Positions 9,040 through 17,937 of a stretch of DNA of 64,000 nucleotides are shown here, piece by piece. Within the stretch, counting starts at the first letter, position 1. Each line of letters opens with the position of its first letter. The translations under genes and the position numbers were made by a program. Source of the stretch: Phycisphaeraceae bacterium (lineage in GTDB: Bacteria > Planctomycetota > Phycisphaerae > Phycisphaerales > UBA1924); assembly GCA_019636795.1 (NCBI GenBank), contig JAHBWW010000002.1, positions 1-64,000 on the forward strand, given 5' to 3'. A model generated the notes under the pieces. That model made no database searches and had not been told where the DNA came from. It saw nothing but the letters and a program-made list of their open reading frames with translations.

Positions 9040-9162
9040 TCTGGCTTGGGACATTGAACTGAACGAACGTGGTGACCGATCGCGGCATCCTTTCGTGCTG
9101 AGCCATTCCTATGGGCGAAGTCGAACGACGGAGGCGGGGATGCTGCGCATCCTGATGAGTCG

Positions 9163-10197
9163 ATGACACTCATTACGCTGCTACTTGTCGTTGTGTTTGG
9201 GACGATTCAGGAGGGAGAGGTTCCAACGCGTGCGATCCCGCCGATGTATGTCGCAGTTGCGAGCGAGCCGATCGATCAGTTTCCGTATGACGGTTTTACG
9301 ACTACCGATGCGTTCGGGCGCACAATCAGGTTTTATCTGTCGAAGCCTCCGGGGCCTGACTCGCTGCTTCCGTTGATTGTGTGTGTGCAGGGGTCGGGTA
9401 GCCAATCGGTGTTTGTCGAGGTGGAAACGCCCAGCGGCAAGCGGATCGGATCGGGTGGGCCTGAGGCGATGATGCTGGGTCTTGCACGCTCGCGAGCAAG
9501 AATTCTGGTGGTGGAAAAGCCGGGCGTCGAGTTTCTTGTGCAACCAAGCCAGCCGGGATCGGCGATGGAAAGCACCGAGGAGTTTCGGCGAGAGCACACG
9601 CTCGATCGGTGGACAGAAGCGATTCACGCCGCGATCAACGCTGCGAGTGTACTGCCGGGGGTAGACGCTTCGCGGGTGCTGGCGGTTGGCCACTCCGAAG
9701 GCGGACAGGTTGTGTGTCATCTTGCAGCGAAGAACGCGAGCATCACGCATGTCGCGACGCTTGCTGGCGGCGGTCCGACGCAGTTGTTTGATCTGATTGA
9801 ACTGGCGCGATCGAGCGGGTTTGGGCCTCCGAATGCAGACGCTGAGGAGCGCGTGGAGTGGCTGCTCGATGGGTGGCGGCGTGTCCTTGGCGACCCTGAT
9901 GCGCATGATGAGTTCTGGCTTGGGCATCCGCATCGCCGATGGTCGAGTTTTCTTGCGACATCGCCGGTCGAGGCGATGCACAAGTCGAAGGCCCGCGTGT
10001 TCATCGCTCAAGGCACCGCCGACCAGGCATCACACGTTTCGGCTGCGGAAGTGCTTTACGCCGAACTGCTGTCTCGGGGTCGCGATGTGACCTACCTGCG
10101 AATCGAGGGCGGCGACCATGGATTCCGTTCGCCCGCCGACGCGGATGGGTGGAAGAGCGTGCACTCGAATGTTCTGGCGTGGTTCCTGGGCGAGTGA
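9163..10197 (+). CDS. Secreted alpha/beta hydrolase
   Basis: 344 aa. A hydrophobic N-terminus (MTLITLLLVVVFGTIQ) suggests export. The alpha/beta-hydrolase triad is visible: nucleophile in GHSEG near residue 178, acid in 'QGTADQAS' near 287, and histidine in 'GGDHGF' near 325. The early strand 'LPLIVCVQGSGSQS' supplies the oxyanion region. It resembles acyl-peptidase or esterase-type hydrolases; the substrate cannot be named. No clear ribosome site precedes the ATG. It stands 123 bases after the PAS-LuxR gene and may be its target. Confidence 0.75.
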   Translation: MTLITLLLVVVFGTIQEGEVPTRAIPPMYVAVASEPIDQFPYDGFTTTDAFGRTIRFYLSKPPGPDSLLPLIVCVQGSGSQSVFVEVETPSGKRIGSGGPEAMMLGLARSRARILVVEKPGVEFLVQPSQPGSAMESTEEFRREHTLDRWTEAIHAAINAASVLPGVDASRVLAVGHSEGGQVVCHLAAKNASITHVATLAGGGPTQLFDLIELARSSGFGPPNADAEERVEWLLDGWRRVLGDPDAHDEFWLGHPHRRWSSFLATSPVEAMHKSKARVFIAQGTADQASHVSAAEVLYAELLSRGRDVTYLRIEGGDHGFRSPADADGWKSVHSNVLAWFLGE

Positions 10198-10471
10198 ACC
10201 TGCTCCAGTTCGTGGCGGAATGAACAGTCTCATCGAGTCGAAGCGGCGTGCATGTTCACGCCCATGCGGACTCCCCCACTTTGCGCCTCGGCAGTCGCTC
10301 GGCAATGCCCGTGGTTCGCTGGATGTCATGGCCTGTCTGGTGCTGGTTCATTGCGATCAGCGTCAATCGTGCGCATGAAGGCCCTATTGTGAGCCTGTGC
10401 CGATTGGGTGGGATGCGGGGTCTACGATCGCTCCCTTGCTGAGCTTGGTGCATCAGAGGAGTTCGATCGAT

Positions 10472-11851
10472 ATGGGTATGCCTGACGGATTTGTATGGGG
10501 AGTGGCTTCGGCCTCGTATCAGGTCGAGGGCGCGGCTGCGGAAGGCGGGAGATCGCCCAGTGTCTGGGACGAGTTCTCGCGGACTCCGGGCAAGGTTCTG
10601 GAAGGGCACACCGGCGATGTGGCGTGCGACAGTTATCACCGGATTCAAGACGATGTCGATCTGATCGCGGGTCTTGGCGCGACCGGGTATCGGTTTTCGA
10701 TCGCCTGGCCTCGGGTGATGCCTTCGGGTGTGGGGACGATCAATGTGGAGGGTTTGTCGTATTACGACCGGTTGATCGATGCTTTGCTCGCTCGTGGCGT
10801 AGATCCGTGGGTCACGCTCTTCCACTGGGATATGCCGGCGTGTCTGTTTCACCGCGGGGGGTGGCTCAACCGCGACAGTGCGGCCTGGTTCGGCGAGTAC
10901 ACGCAAGCGGTGGTCGATCGACTCTCGGACCGCGTGACGCACTGGTTCACTCTCAATGAGCCTCAGATTTTCCTGGGCCTTGGCCACTCCGAAGGCACCC
11001 ACGCTCCGGGGCTCAAGTTGTCGCGTAAGGATGTGCTGCGGGCTACGCATCATGCATTGCTTGCGCATGGCACATCGACCCAGATCATCCGCGCCCGCGC
11101 GAAGGTGCCCAGCCAGATCGGGTGTGCTCCGGTGGGCAATCTCAAGTCTCCGGCGACGGACTCGCCGAGCGATATTGAAGCAGCCCGGGCCGAGACGTTC
11201 CGCGTGCCGGTGAAGGGCTGGACCTTCAACTACACTTGGTACTGCGATCCGATGCTGCGCGGGTGCTACCCGGAAGACGGGCTCCGACTTTTTGGGGCTG
11301 ACGCGCCTGATGCAAGCGATGCGGACATGAAGACCATCCATCAACCAATGGATTTTTTCGGCGTCAACATCTACAACAGCGATGTGGTTCGTGCGGGTAA
11401 GAATGGCCAAGCCGAGCAGGTCACGCGCAGTCCCGGATCCCCGATTACGATGTTTCGCTGGCCCATTCAGCCAGATGCGCTGTATTGGGGCCCTCGCTTC
11501 CTTCAGGAGCGGTACAAGCTTCCGGTGGTCATTACGGAGAACGGGCTCGCCTCGATGGACTGGGTGCACGCCGATGGCAAGGTGCACGATTCTGGCCGGA
11601 TCGACTTCCTGACGCGATACCTGCATCAACTTGGCCGAGCGATCGACGATGGGGTGGACGTCCGCGGGTACTTCCAGTGGTCGATCATGGACAATTTTGA
11701 GTGGGCTGAGGGCTATGCGTTGCGTTTTGGTCTGGTGTACCTCGATTATCGAACGGGCGAGCGCCTCGCGAAGGATTCGTACCACTGGTATCGGTCGGTG
11801 ATCGAGTCCAACGGTCGCAGCCTGCCCCGATCGATGTCGCCGTTGCGTTGA
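10472..11851 (+). CDS. Glycoside hydrolase family 1 beta-glucosidase
   Basis: 459 aa from ATG 10472, preceded by AGAGGAG ten bases upstream; the frame is open upstream but lacks GH1 similarity there. GH1 enzymes release terminal beta-linked glucose or galactose by a retaining mechanism. The family start 'FVWGVASASYQVEGA', the acid/base in 'LNEP' (Glu about 164) and the nucleophile in 'ITENG' (Glu about 356) are all present, as is the C-terminal 'WSIMDNFEWAEGY'. There is no signal peptide, so it probably works in the cytoplasm on cellobiose- or laminaribiose-like products imported by the nearby ABC transporter. It is the first gene of the beta-glucan locus. Confidence 0.95.
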   Translation: MGMPDGFVWGVASASYQVEGAAAEGGRSPSVWDEFSRTPGKVLEGHTGDVACDSYHRIQDDVDLIAGLGATGYRFSIAWPRVMPSGVGTINVEGLSYYDRLIDALLARGVDPWVTLFHWDMPACLFHRGGWLNRDSAAWFGEYTQAVVDRLSDRVTHWFTLNEPQIFLGLGHSEGTHAPGLKLSRKDVLRATHHALLAHGTSTQIIRARAKVPSQIGCAPVGNLKSPATDSPSDIEAARAETFRVPVKGWTFNYTWYCDPMLRGCYPEDGLRLFGADAPDASDADMKTIHQPMDFFGVNIYNSDVVRAGKNGQAEQVTRSPGSPITMFRWPIQPDALYWGPRFLQERYKLPVVITENGLASMDWVHADGKVHDSGRIDFLTRYLHQLGRAIDDGVDVRGYFQWSIMDNFEWAEGYALRFGLVYLDYRTGERLAKDSYHWYRSVIESNGRSLPRSMSPLR

Positions 11852-11890
11852 GAGCGATGGTGCATCCAATGCGGCAGGTCGCCCGAAACT

Positions 11891-11901
11891 GGAACAGTTA
11901 C
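11891..11901. promoter_or_regulatory. Upstream LacI-type operator copy
   Basis: GGAACAGTTAC matches the locus-wide GNAACWGTTNC palindrome. It lies about 110 bp upstream of the main operator at 12013, a distance that would allow looping. It is one of five related sites in this locus. Confidence 0.5.
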
Positions 11902-11981
11902 GGAATGGTTTTCCAGTGGCGTCCATGGCCCGAACTGGCCTTGAGTACCCATAATTATTATGATATCGCGCGCAATCGGGC

Positions 11982-12023
11982 TTGACAGGCGGGCCCAAAT
12001 ATGTAGATTGATGTAACTGTTAC
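11982..12023 (+). promoter_or_regulatory. Promoter with overlapping LacI-type operator
   Basis: A -35 box TTGACA (11982-11987), 16-bp spacer and -10 TAGATT (12004-12009) are followed at once by GATGTAACTGTTAC (12010-12023), which contains the perfect palindrome GTAAC-T-GTTAC. An operator covering the transcription start would block initiation. The same 12-base GATGTAACTGTT string abuts the -10 of the pseudopilin/lacI operon at 19056-19069. Confidence 0.75.
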
Positions 12024-12090
12024 TTACTGCAGGGTCCAAACGGGGAACTTGCGGGCACACCTCATGGAGCGTTGAAGGAGGGATCTCGAT

Positions 12091-12768
12091 ATGCGTAGCA
12101 AGATGATCGGTGCGGCCATGATCGCGGCGATGGGCAGCGGCGCGCTGGCGGGCGGGCCCAATCTGGTGTCCAATGGCAGCTTTGAGACACCGGGTCCGGG
12201 GTTCGTGCTTTTTCAAGGGTGGGAGAACTATGGCGGCGGGGTCTTTGCGGATCAGTCAGTTGAGATTCCGGCACAGGACGGCGTGACCAGTGCCAAGATG
12301 TTCGGGGAGTTCACAGGCTCGCAGAATGATCAGGTGTTGGTCCAGACCGTCACGGGCATCAGTGCCGGTCAGACGTACACCCTCAGTGCTCACGCGTGGC
12401 ACAATGACTTTGACGCGGTTCAGCCGGGCAATCTGGTTCTGCTGCAGATGGTGTTTCGTAACGCTCAGGGAGCGAACCTAGAGGCGCTCGAAGTGGTGGC
12501 CATCAACCCGGCATCCACGCCGACCAATCAGTGGAATCTGGTTGAGGTGAGCGGGATTGCTCCGCCCAATACCAGTCAGATTCTGGTTGCCTTGTTGCAC
12601 CTGCAACTCGACGGGGTGGCTGCGGGGGCCACGTTCTGGGACAACGTGCAACTTGTCGAAGGCGGCGGCAGCGGGTGCAACAACCCGGCCGACTTCAATG
12701 GTGACGGTGTGCTCGATTTCTTCGATGTTCAGGCGTTTCTTGCGGCTTTTTCGCAGGGCTGCCCATAA
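12091..12768 (+). CDS. Secreted carbohydrate-binding-like protein with dockerin-like tail
   Basis: 225 aa with a strong Shine-Dalgarno (AAGGAGGG). Residues 1-21 are a signal peptide. Residues 23-195 have the 'NLVSNGSFETPG....FQGWENY' opening and beta-rich pattern of CBM4/9/22-type jelly rolls, suggesting polysaccharide binding. The end, 'NPADFNGDGVLDFFDVQAFLAAFSQGCP', is a single EF-hand-like dockerin-type repeat that recurs on two other secreted proteins here and may be a sorting or attachment tag. It is expressed from the operator-controlled promoter at 11982-12023, so it is a likely member of the LacI regulon. No catalytic domain is seen. Confidence 0.75.
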   Translation: MRSKMIGAAMIAAMGSGALAGGPNLVSNGSFETPGPGFVLFQGWENYGGGVFADQSVEIPAQDGVTSAKMFGEFTGSQNDQVLVQTVTGISAGQTYTLSAHAWHNDFDAVQPGNLVLLQMVFRNAQGANLEALEVVAINPASTPTNQWNLVEVSGIAPPNTSQILVALLHLQLDGVAAGATFWDNVQLVEGGGSGCNNPADFNGDGVLDFFDVQAFLAAFSQGCP

Positions 12769-12810
12769 AAATTGCTTCTGTCAAACCTGATCCACGACGT
12801 CCAGGCGAAG

Positions 12811-12842
12811 CGCCGAGCCACCATACTCGGCGTTTCTTTTTT
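12811..12842 (+). terminator. Intrinsic terminator
   Basis: CGCCGAG and CTCGGCG pair around an 8-base loop and are followed by TTTCTTTTTT. It ends the secreted-protein transcript and, read from the other strand, could also stop the converging ABC operon. Confidence 0.85.
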
Positions 12843-12875
12843 GCGTGATGAGTGTGACGTATGCGTCGCAACCGG

Positions 12876-13757
12876 TCAGCCCTTGACCGCACCGCTGGTG
12901 AGGCCGGAGATGAACTGCTTCTGAAGCAGCAGGAACAGCACGGCGACGGGAGCAATCGAGACCACGGTGGCCGCCATGAGCAAGCCGTAGTCTGTGCGAT
13001 AGATGCCGCGAAGTTGGGCGATGGCCACCGACAGGGGTTGTTTGTCTTGGGACTGAAGCACGATTTGCGGCGAGATGAAGTTGTTCCACATTGCCAGAAA
13101 AGTGATCAGCAGAAATGCCCCGACCATGGGGCGAATCAGCGGAAGTACGACCGAGAAAAAGATCACGACCTCTCGACAGCCGTCCATGCGGGCGGCCTCG
13201 ATGAGCTGATCCGGCACCGATTGCGCAATGGCCTGGCGGAATAGAAAGACGCCGAACGCCGGTGCAACCACTGGGAGAATCAACCCCGGCACGGTGTCGA
13301 GCAAATCCAGATGGAAGAGGAGCTCGTATCCCGGCGCGATAAGCAGAGTTGGGGGGAGAATGATCAGCGAAAGCACACCCACGAGCGCCAGCCGGTGTCC
13401 TGGAAAATGAAACTTGGCCAAGGCGTATCCGCTTGCTGAGCAGACCAGAGTGCCAAGAACAGCAGTGGTAGAAGCATAAAACACCGAGTTGAGGACAGCC
13501 TGTCCGAAGCCAAGCTCGAAGAGATTGCGATAGTTGTCGAGTGTGAGCCGATCCCACGCGATGCCCAGAAGTCCATCGCCGGGCGGAAAGAACATGGCGA
13601 CGAAGAAATCTTCGCGTGATTTCAAGGAGGCGATCACCAGCCACGCAAACGGGACCAGTGTGATCGCGCCCAGTACCGAGAGCACGATCTGGAGTACCCA
13701 ACCCTTGCGGCTGCGTTTGCTGCGTTTGCGGTTGATGGTGGCCGGGGTGGTGTTCAT
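12876..13757 (-). CDS. Sugar ABC transporter permease, MalG type
   Basis: 293 aa from ATG 13757, which overlaps the preceding permease stop by 4 bases (ATGA). Six hydrophobic helices and the cytoplasmic EAA loop 'EAARMDGCREVVIFFSVVLPLIRP' near residue 195 identify the second inner-membrane subunit of a CUT1 sugar importer. The last residues 'FISGLTSGAVKG' are typical of MalG-like proteins. With the partner permease and the binding protein it should import oligosaccharides from beta-glucan breakdown. No ATPase gene lies in the operon, so a shared MsmK/UgpC-type ATPase must come from elsewhere. Confidence 0.92.
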   Translation of the reverse strand: MNTTPATINRKRSKRSRKGWVLQIVLSVLGAITLVPFAWLVIASLKSREDFFVAMFFPPGDGLLGIAWDRLTLDNYRNLFELGFGQAVLNSVFYASTTAVLGTLVCSASGYALAKFHFPGHRLALVGVLSLIILPPTLLIAPGYELLFHLDLLDTVPGLILPVVAPAFGVFLFRQAIAQSVPDQLIEAARMDGCREVVIFFSVVLPLIRPMVGAFLLITFLAMWNNFISPQIVLQSQDKQPLSVAIAQLRGIYRTDYGLLMAATVVSIAPVAVLFLLLQKQFISGLTSGAVKG

Positions 13758-14650
13758 CGACCCTCCCGACGAATCATCCACATCTGAACGCATGCCAGGC
13801 TCATCAGCAGCAACGCCAGCACCCAGCCGATGGCGCTGGCATAGCCGAGGTCGCCGACTTCAAAGCCTGATTGATAGAGGTACATCACAACAGTGAGTCC
13901 CTGGTTTCGTGGGCCTCCGGTCCCTTCGAGCAGGACGAACGGGAGTTCGAAGAGTTGCAGGCTTCCGATCATCGACAGCATGACGACGAAGGTGCCGACC
14001 GGGCGGATTGCAGGGAGCACGACATGTCGAAATCGGTGCCAGGAGTTTGCGCCGTCGATTGCGGATGCTTCGATGAGTGCGTGGTCGACATTCTGGAGTG
14101 CTGCGAGGAAGTAGATCATGTTGAAGCCGACATACATCCAGAGTGAAATCAGGATGAGGGTCGCCATGACGTGTGATTCGAGCCATGGAAAATCAAGACT
14201 CCACAATCCACCAGTGAGCGTGTGAAGAGACTGGTTGATGAGCCCTGCCTGTTTTTCGAACATGAGAGCTGCGAGAATCGAAACGAAGACAAGGCCCATG
14301 AGCTGCGGGCTGAAGAAGATCAGTCGGTATCCACTTCGGCCGCGCAGCCGTGGCGAGTTCAGAGCCAAGGCCAAGGCGAGGGCGAGCGGCAACTGGATGA
14401 AGAGGCTGCCAAGTGTGTAGATGATGGTGTTGCGAAGAGCGGTCCAGAAGACGGGATCGGCAGCTGCATCAGTGAAGTTTCGGGTTCCGACAAAGGTCTT
14501 TGTGCCGGGGCCATAGGTCTGTTGCATGGCGAGCACCGCAGACTGAATGAGCGGGTAGGCGACAAACACAAGCGTCAAGAGCGCGAATGGTGCAAGAAAC
14601 ACCCAGACAGCGTGCTGCGAGGGCTTGCTGCTCCTTCGGCCCAGATTCAA
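13754..14650 (-). CDS. Sugar ABC transporter permease, MalF type
   Basis: 298 aa, overlapping the solute-binding protein gene by 4 bases at its start and the second permease by 4 bases at its end. Six hydrophobic helices are visible. The EAA loop reads 'EASAIDGANSWHRFRHVVLPAIRP' near residue 190, the coupling helix that docks onto the ATPase. It forms the membrane channel together with the MalG-type subunit. Tight overlaps indicate strict co-translation of the three transport genes. Confidence 0.92.
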   Translation of the reverse strand: MNLGRRSSKPSQHAVWVFLAPFALLTLVFVAYPLIQSAVLAMQQTYGPGTKTFVGTRNFTDAAADPVFWTALRNTIIYTLGSLFIQLPLALALALALNSPRLRGRSGYRLIFFSPQLMGLVFVSILAALMFEKQAGLINQSLHTLTGGLWSLDFPWLESHVMATLILISLWMYVGFNMIYFLAALQNVDHALIEASAIDGANSWHRFRHVVLPAIRPVGTFVVMLSMIGSLQLFELPFVLLEGTGGPRNQGLTVVMYLYQSGFEVGDLGYASAIGWVLALLLMSLACVQMWMIRREGR

Positions 14651-16026
14651 CGCACGGCTCCCGAGAAGGCATTGCGTTCCATGACACGCAAGATCTTGCT
14701 CTCGACGTCGGAAAGCAGACGGAATGCTTCGGGTTGCAGGGCTTGCGAGTCGTAGGTGCGTGTTCTCCGGGCGTGCTCAGCAAGAGAGACCGCTGCATCG
14801 CGCAGGAGGACCACCGCCTGGCGGTTGTACGGCGAAGATGAGCGGGCCGGTACGTGCGGCGCCTGATCGATGTACATGCGGCCCTTCGGCTGGTCCATGA
14901 AGAAGGGATCGGGCTCGTCGAAGACGGGATCATTCCATAACGAAGACACCGGGGTGATGATGTCGGTGAGTTGGTACATCTGTCGCGCGACCTGCGGCGA
15001 AGTGTACAGGAGTTTGGCGTGTTTCCAAGCCTCTTCGATCTGATGGGAATCGCGTGCGATGCCGAGCATGGTTCCTCCGCGTACCGAGGTCCGTCGCCCG
15101 CCGGGATGGAACGCGGGGAGGGGCATGATTTTCATTTTCCCTCCGATTTGTGGAATCTGCTCCTTCCAGATGGAGCACATCCAGTCCGGGGCGAGGTACG
15201 CGATGCCGTAGCCATCGATCCGCTGCTGATGCCCGGTGCCACTGAAATCCTCAATGTCCGCTGCAACGCGGTTGGGACCAACGCACCACGAGACTATTTC
15301 AGCAAGGATGTGAGCATTGCTCTGCGTTGCGATCGTTGGTCTGTCCTGGTCGTCGAAAAGCCCGTCGCCGCCCTGAAGCAGCAGCACTTCGACGTTGTCG
15401 AGGTGAGTGTACCAGAACCCGAGGATATAGCGCTGCGGGTTGGTAGATTCTCCCATCAATGGCCGCATGGCACGGAAGAAGTCCTGCCACGTTTCTACGT
15501 CAGACAGGTCGATGCCGGCTTGCTCAACGAGATCTGCGCGGTAAGCCAGCATGACTGGGTGGACATCGTGTGGGATTCCGAAGATGCGACCTCGGGAGGT
15601 CCAAGGCCCGAAGGAGGGCGCGTTGATCTGGTCAAGCAATCCTTCTTCGCGGAGCCGATCCGTGAGATCGAGAAATCCAACAGCCTCGAGCGGCCCAACA
15701 AACGCACGGCCGACGATCGCCCTTTCGCACTCGATCAGATCGGCGGTCGGCAAGCCACTGAAGAAGCCGGACATCATGCGTCGTTCGATGGCCAGAATGC
15801 TCATCAATCGCATGTCCAGAGGAACGCCAACCTCGGCCCCGGCACGGTCGAGCATGGGGTTGTACAAGTCGCGGTGGGTGGGAGAAAAAACCCAGAGTCG
15901 CACTGCGTCTTCATTGGTCCGCTGCCCGCTGAAGAGCACAGTCACGGAGCAGAGCATCAACAGAACCATGACCCACAGCCCGAGCGGCATTCCGCGTGCG
16001 GCCATGATGAGCGTGGCAAAATTCAT
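14647..16026 (-). CDS. Extracellular solute-binding protein of a sugar ABC transporter
   Basis: 459 aa from ATG 16026; the open frame upstream runs through a terminator and is rejected. Residues 10-33 are a hydrophobic segment (LGLWVMVLLMLCSVTVLFSG) acting as signal or membrane anchor. The rest has the family-1 substrate-binding layout: 'DLIECERAIVGRAFVGPLEAVGFLDLTDRL', 'GIPHDVHPVMLAYRADLVEQAGI', 'WQDFFRAM' and a C-terminal 'EEAWKHAKLLYTSPQVARQM'. It captures sugars outside the membrane and passes them to the two permeases encoded just downstream. The specific ligand, likely a glucan oligosaccharide, is inferred from neighbours. Confidence 0.88.
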   Translation of the reverse strand: MNFATLIMAARGMPLGLWVMVLLMLCSVTVLFSGQRTNEDAVRLWVFSPTHRDLYNPMLDRAGAEVGVPLDMRLMSILAIERRMMSGFFSGLPTADLIECERAIVGRAFVGPLEAVGFLDLTDRLREEGLLDQINAPSFGPWTSRGRIFGIPHDVHPVMLAYRADLVEQAGIDLSDVETWQDFFRAMRPLMGESTNPQRYILGFWYTHLDNVEVLLLQGGDGLFDDQDRPTIATQSNAHILAEIVSWCVGPNRVAADIEDFSGTGHQQRIDGYGIAYLAPDWMCSIWKEQIPQIGGKMKIMPLPAFHPGGRRTSVRGGTMLGIARDSHQIEEAWKHAKLLYTSPQVARQMYQLTDIITPVSSLWNDPVFDEPDPFFMDQPKGRMYIDQAPHVPARSSSPYNRQAVVLLRDAAVSLAEHARRTRTYDSQALQPEAFRLLSDVESKILRVMERNAFSGAVR

Positions 16027-16050
16027 GCGTCGGATTCCGCCCGTGGCTTC

Positions 16051-16090
16051 TGAAATGAAAAGGGCCGCAGGCTGGCAAGCCTTCGGCCCC
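16051..16090 (-). terminator. Intrinsic terminator between PEP-CTERM gene and ABC operon
   Basis: On the minus strand GGGCCGaAGGCT pairs with AGCCTgCGGCCC around a short loop and is followed by TTTTCATTTC. Placed between the anchor-protein gene and the solute-binding gene, it could uncouple their expression, with partial read-through feeding the ABC operon. Confidence 0.8.
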
Positions 16091-16102
16091 GAGAAATACT
16101 GA

Positions 16103-16816
16103 TCAGTTTCGGCGGCGGCGTGAAGCCACAAGACCGAAAGCCGCGAGTGCAGCCAGACCCGACGGAGCGGGCACGAGATTGATGTTGTCGTAGAAGATGC
16201 CGGACGGTTCATAGTTGGTCGCGGTGTTCAGGAAACCAATCTGGAAGATTTGGCCCGTGAGCGACGCGTCGATGAACAGCGAAAGAGTATGCCTGGACCA
16301 GAGGGTGTCTGCGTTGGTCGTGTCGAAGATCAGGAAGTTGGTCAGCGCGTAGCCGGCGTTGGGGTCGAGTGTCTTGATGAACGCCAGGGCCGTCGATGAG
16401 CCGCCGATGTCGCCTCGCTTGTAGTCGAACGAGAACGACCATGTTTGGCCGACATTTCCGGCACCGACGATGTACTCGCGGAAGAAGTTGGCTTCGATGA
16501 TATTGCCGTTGCCGTGGTCGCCGTTGTTGTAGTCGCTGTACACAACCAACTGCTGGTTGCCCTGATCAGGTCCGCCTTGGCCGCTGGCGATGGCCGAGAA
16601 TGCCGGGCCGCCGTTGGGTGCCGGGAAGGCGAAGTAGTTGTAGAGGAAGCCTCCTCCGGAATCGAAGACGTTCGCTCCGACCAACCAGCCATCATTGCCC
16701 AGCGCGGTCGGTGATGCCTGGTTGAGCCCCTCGAAGTCCTGCGAATAAGCCGAGATATCCGCGGCCGCGGCCGTCGCAAGCGACGCCAATGCGGCAAGAA
16801 TCAGTGTGTTCCTCAT
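16103..16816 (-). CDS. Secreted PEP-CTERM-like surface protein
   Basis: 237 aa from ATG 16816, chosen for the strong ribosome site GGGAGG and the signal peptide that begins there (MRNTLILAALASLATAAAA). The body is beta-rich ('YSQDFEGLNQASPTALGNDGWLVG', 'FYDNINLVPAPSG'), resembling jelly-roll domains of extracellular proteins. The last 22 residues, VPAPSG, a hydrophobic stretch and RRRRN, have the architecture of a PEP-CTERM sorting signal with PAP in place of PEP. Exosortase-type processing is inferred; no exosortase is in the window. It sits between lacI and the transporter, so a role at the cell surface in glucan capture is plausible. Confidence 0.7.
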   Translation of the reverse strand: MRNTLILAALASLATAAAADISAYSQDFEGLNQASPTALGNDGWLVGANVFDSGGGFLYNYFAFPAPNGGPAFSAIASGQGGPDQGNQQLVVYSDYNNGDHGNGNIIEANFFREYIVGAGNVGQTWSFSFDYKRGDIGGSSTALAFIKTLDPNAGYALTNFLIFDTTNADTLWSRHTLSLFIDASLTGQIFQIGFLNTATNYEPSGIFYDNINLVPAPSGLAALAAFGLVASRRRRN

Positions 16817-16884
16817 GATGCCTCCCTCTTTCTTTGCGAAAATGCGGTACAAAAAGTGCCTCCAGATACAACACACGCCAGCAA

Positions 16885-17931
16885 TCAGGTTGCCTGGACC
16901 ACGCGTGAATGCTCCAACAATCGAACCGGACTTACGGGCGGGAACGATGTGCTCTCGTGGACGGCAAGCGTCGTCGGTCGGATCTCGCGAAACGTGCCGC
17001 TGACCTCGCCAGTGAGCGATCGCGTCAGCCAGCGGGCGGCCTCGAGCCCGAGCGTTTGAGCGTCCTGGCATACCGCGGTAAAGCGTGGAAAGGTCTGCAT
17101 GCGAATGTCTCCGTCATCAAAGCCGATGATGGACAGATCCTTGGGCACGCGGATGCCGAGTTGCAGGCATTTGTGCAGCCCCCCCACCGTCGAGAGCGGA
17201 TTGGTGAAGTAGATGGCGGTAGGAGGGCTTGCCTGATCGAGCAGCGACACGAGCATCATGGCGCCACCTTCGGGACTTGCATCTGCCCGCACAATGAGCG
17301 ACTCGTCGATGGCGATGCCTGCACCGGCGAGCGCTTCGCGATAGCCGGCTTCGCGGTCTCGGTGGTCGGAATCTGCCACGCGGTGGATCGCGAGTCCGAT
17401 TCGCCGGTGCCCCAGGCCGAGCAGGTGTTCAACCGCCTGGCGGGAGGTCTGCCTTGAGTCTGAATCGATGAAGTTGACTCGCGGATCGTCGGATCGATCT
17501 GCGACGAGCACCATCGGTGAACCATCAGCCGCGATGGCTTCTGCCATGCCACAGTTGTCGAGCGAACGCACGATCACGCCACGCACACCCTTGCGGTTGA
17601 AGAATTGTTTGTACGTCTCGCTTCGGTTTTTGTCGCGATTGACGCTGATGAAGGTCAGATCGAACTTTCGCTCGCTGACCCCTTTGAGCACTCCGGCCAG
17701 CAGCACGGCTTCAAACGCGCCGAAGTCCGCCCGTACCGGTTCGTCGGGGTAGGCCAAGCCGATCAAGTTTGTTGGCTTGCGCCCCACGGATGGGCGGTGG
17801 CCAGCGCGGTCGGCAGTCTGGAGCACGCGCTTGCGCATTTCTTCGCTGACGCCTGGCTGATTGTTCAGCGCGCGCGATACGGTCGCGACCGAAACGCCCA
17901 ATGCATCAGCGATGGCCCTTACGGAACTCAT
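16885..17931 (-). CDS. LacI-family transcriptional repressor
   Basis: 348 aa. Residues 3-25 are a LacI helix-turn-helix ('VRAIADALGVSVATVSRALNN') with the hinge after it; residues 60-330 are a periplasmic-binding-protein-like effector domain ('VLVADRSDDPRVNFIDSDSR', 'HLLGLGHRRIGLAIH', 'LSIIGFDDG'). It starts six bases after the stop of the pseudopilin gene, so the two are almost certainly one transcript. That transcript's promoter carries the operator at 19056-19069, so autorepression is likely. Four further operator copies lie before or near locus genes. The inducer is probably a glucan-derived sugar. Confidence 0.93.
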   Translation of the reverse strand: MSSVRAIADALGVSVATVSRALNNQPGVSEEMRKRVLQTADRAGHRPSVGRKPTNLIGLAYPDEPVRADFGAFEAVLLAGVLKGVSERKFDLTFISVNRDKNRSETYKQFFNRKGVRGVIVRSLDNCGMAEAIAADGSPMVLVADRSDDPRVNFIDSDSRQTSRQAVEHLLGLGHRRIGLAIHRVADSDHRDREAGYREALAGAGIAIDESLIVRADASPEGGAMMLVSLLDQASPPTAIYFTNPLSTVGGLHKCLQLGIRVPKDLSIIGFDDGDIRMQTFPRFTAVCQDAQTLGLEAARWLTRSLTGEVSGTFREIRPTTLAVHESTSFPPVSPVRLLEHSRVVQAT

Positions 17932-17937
17932 CGTGTC

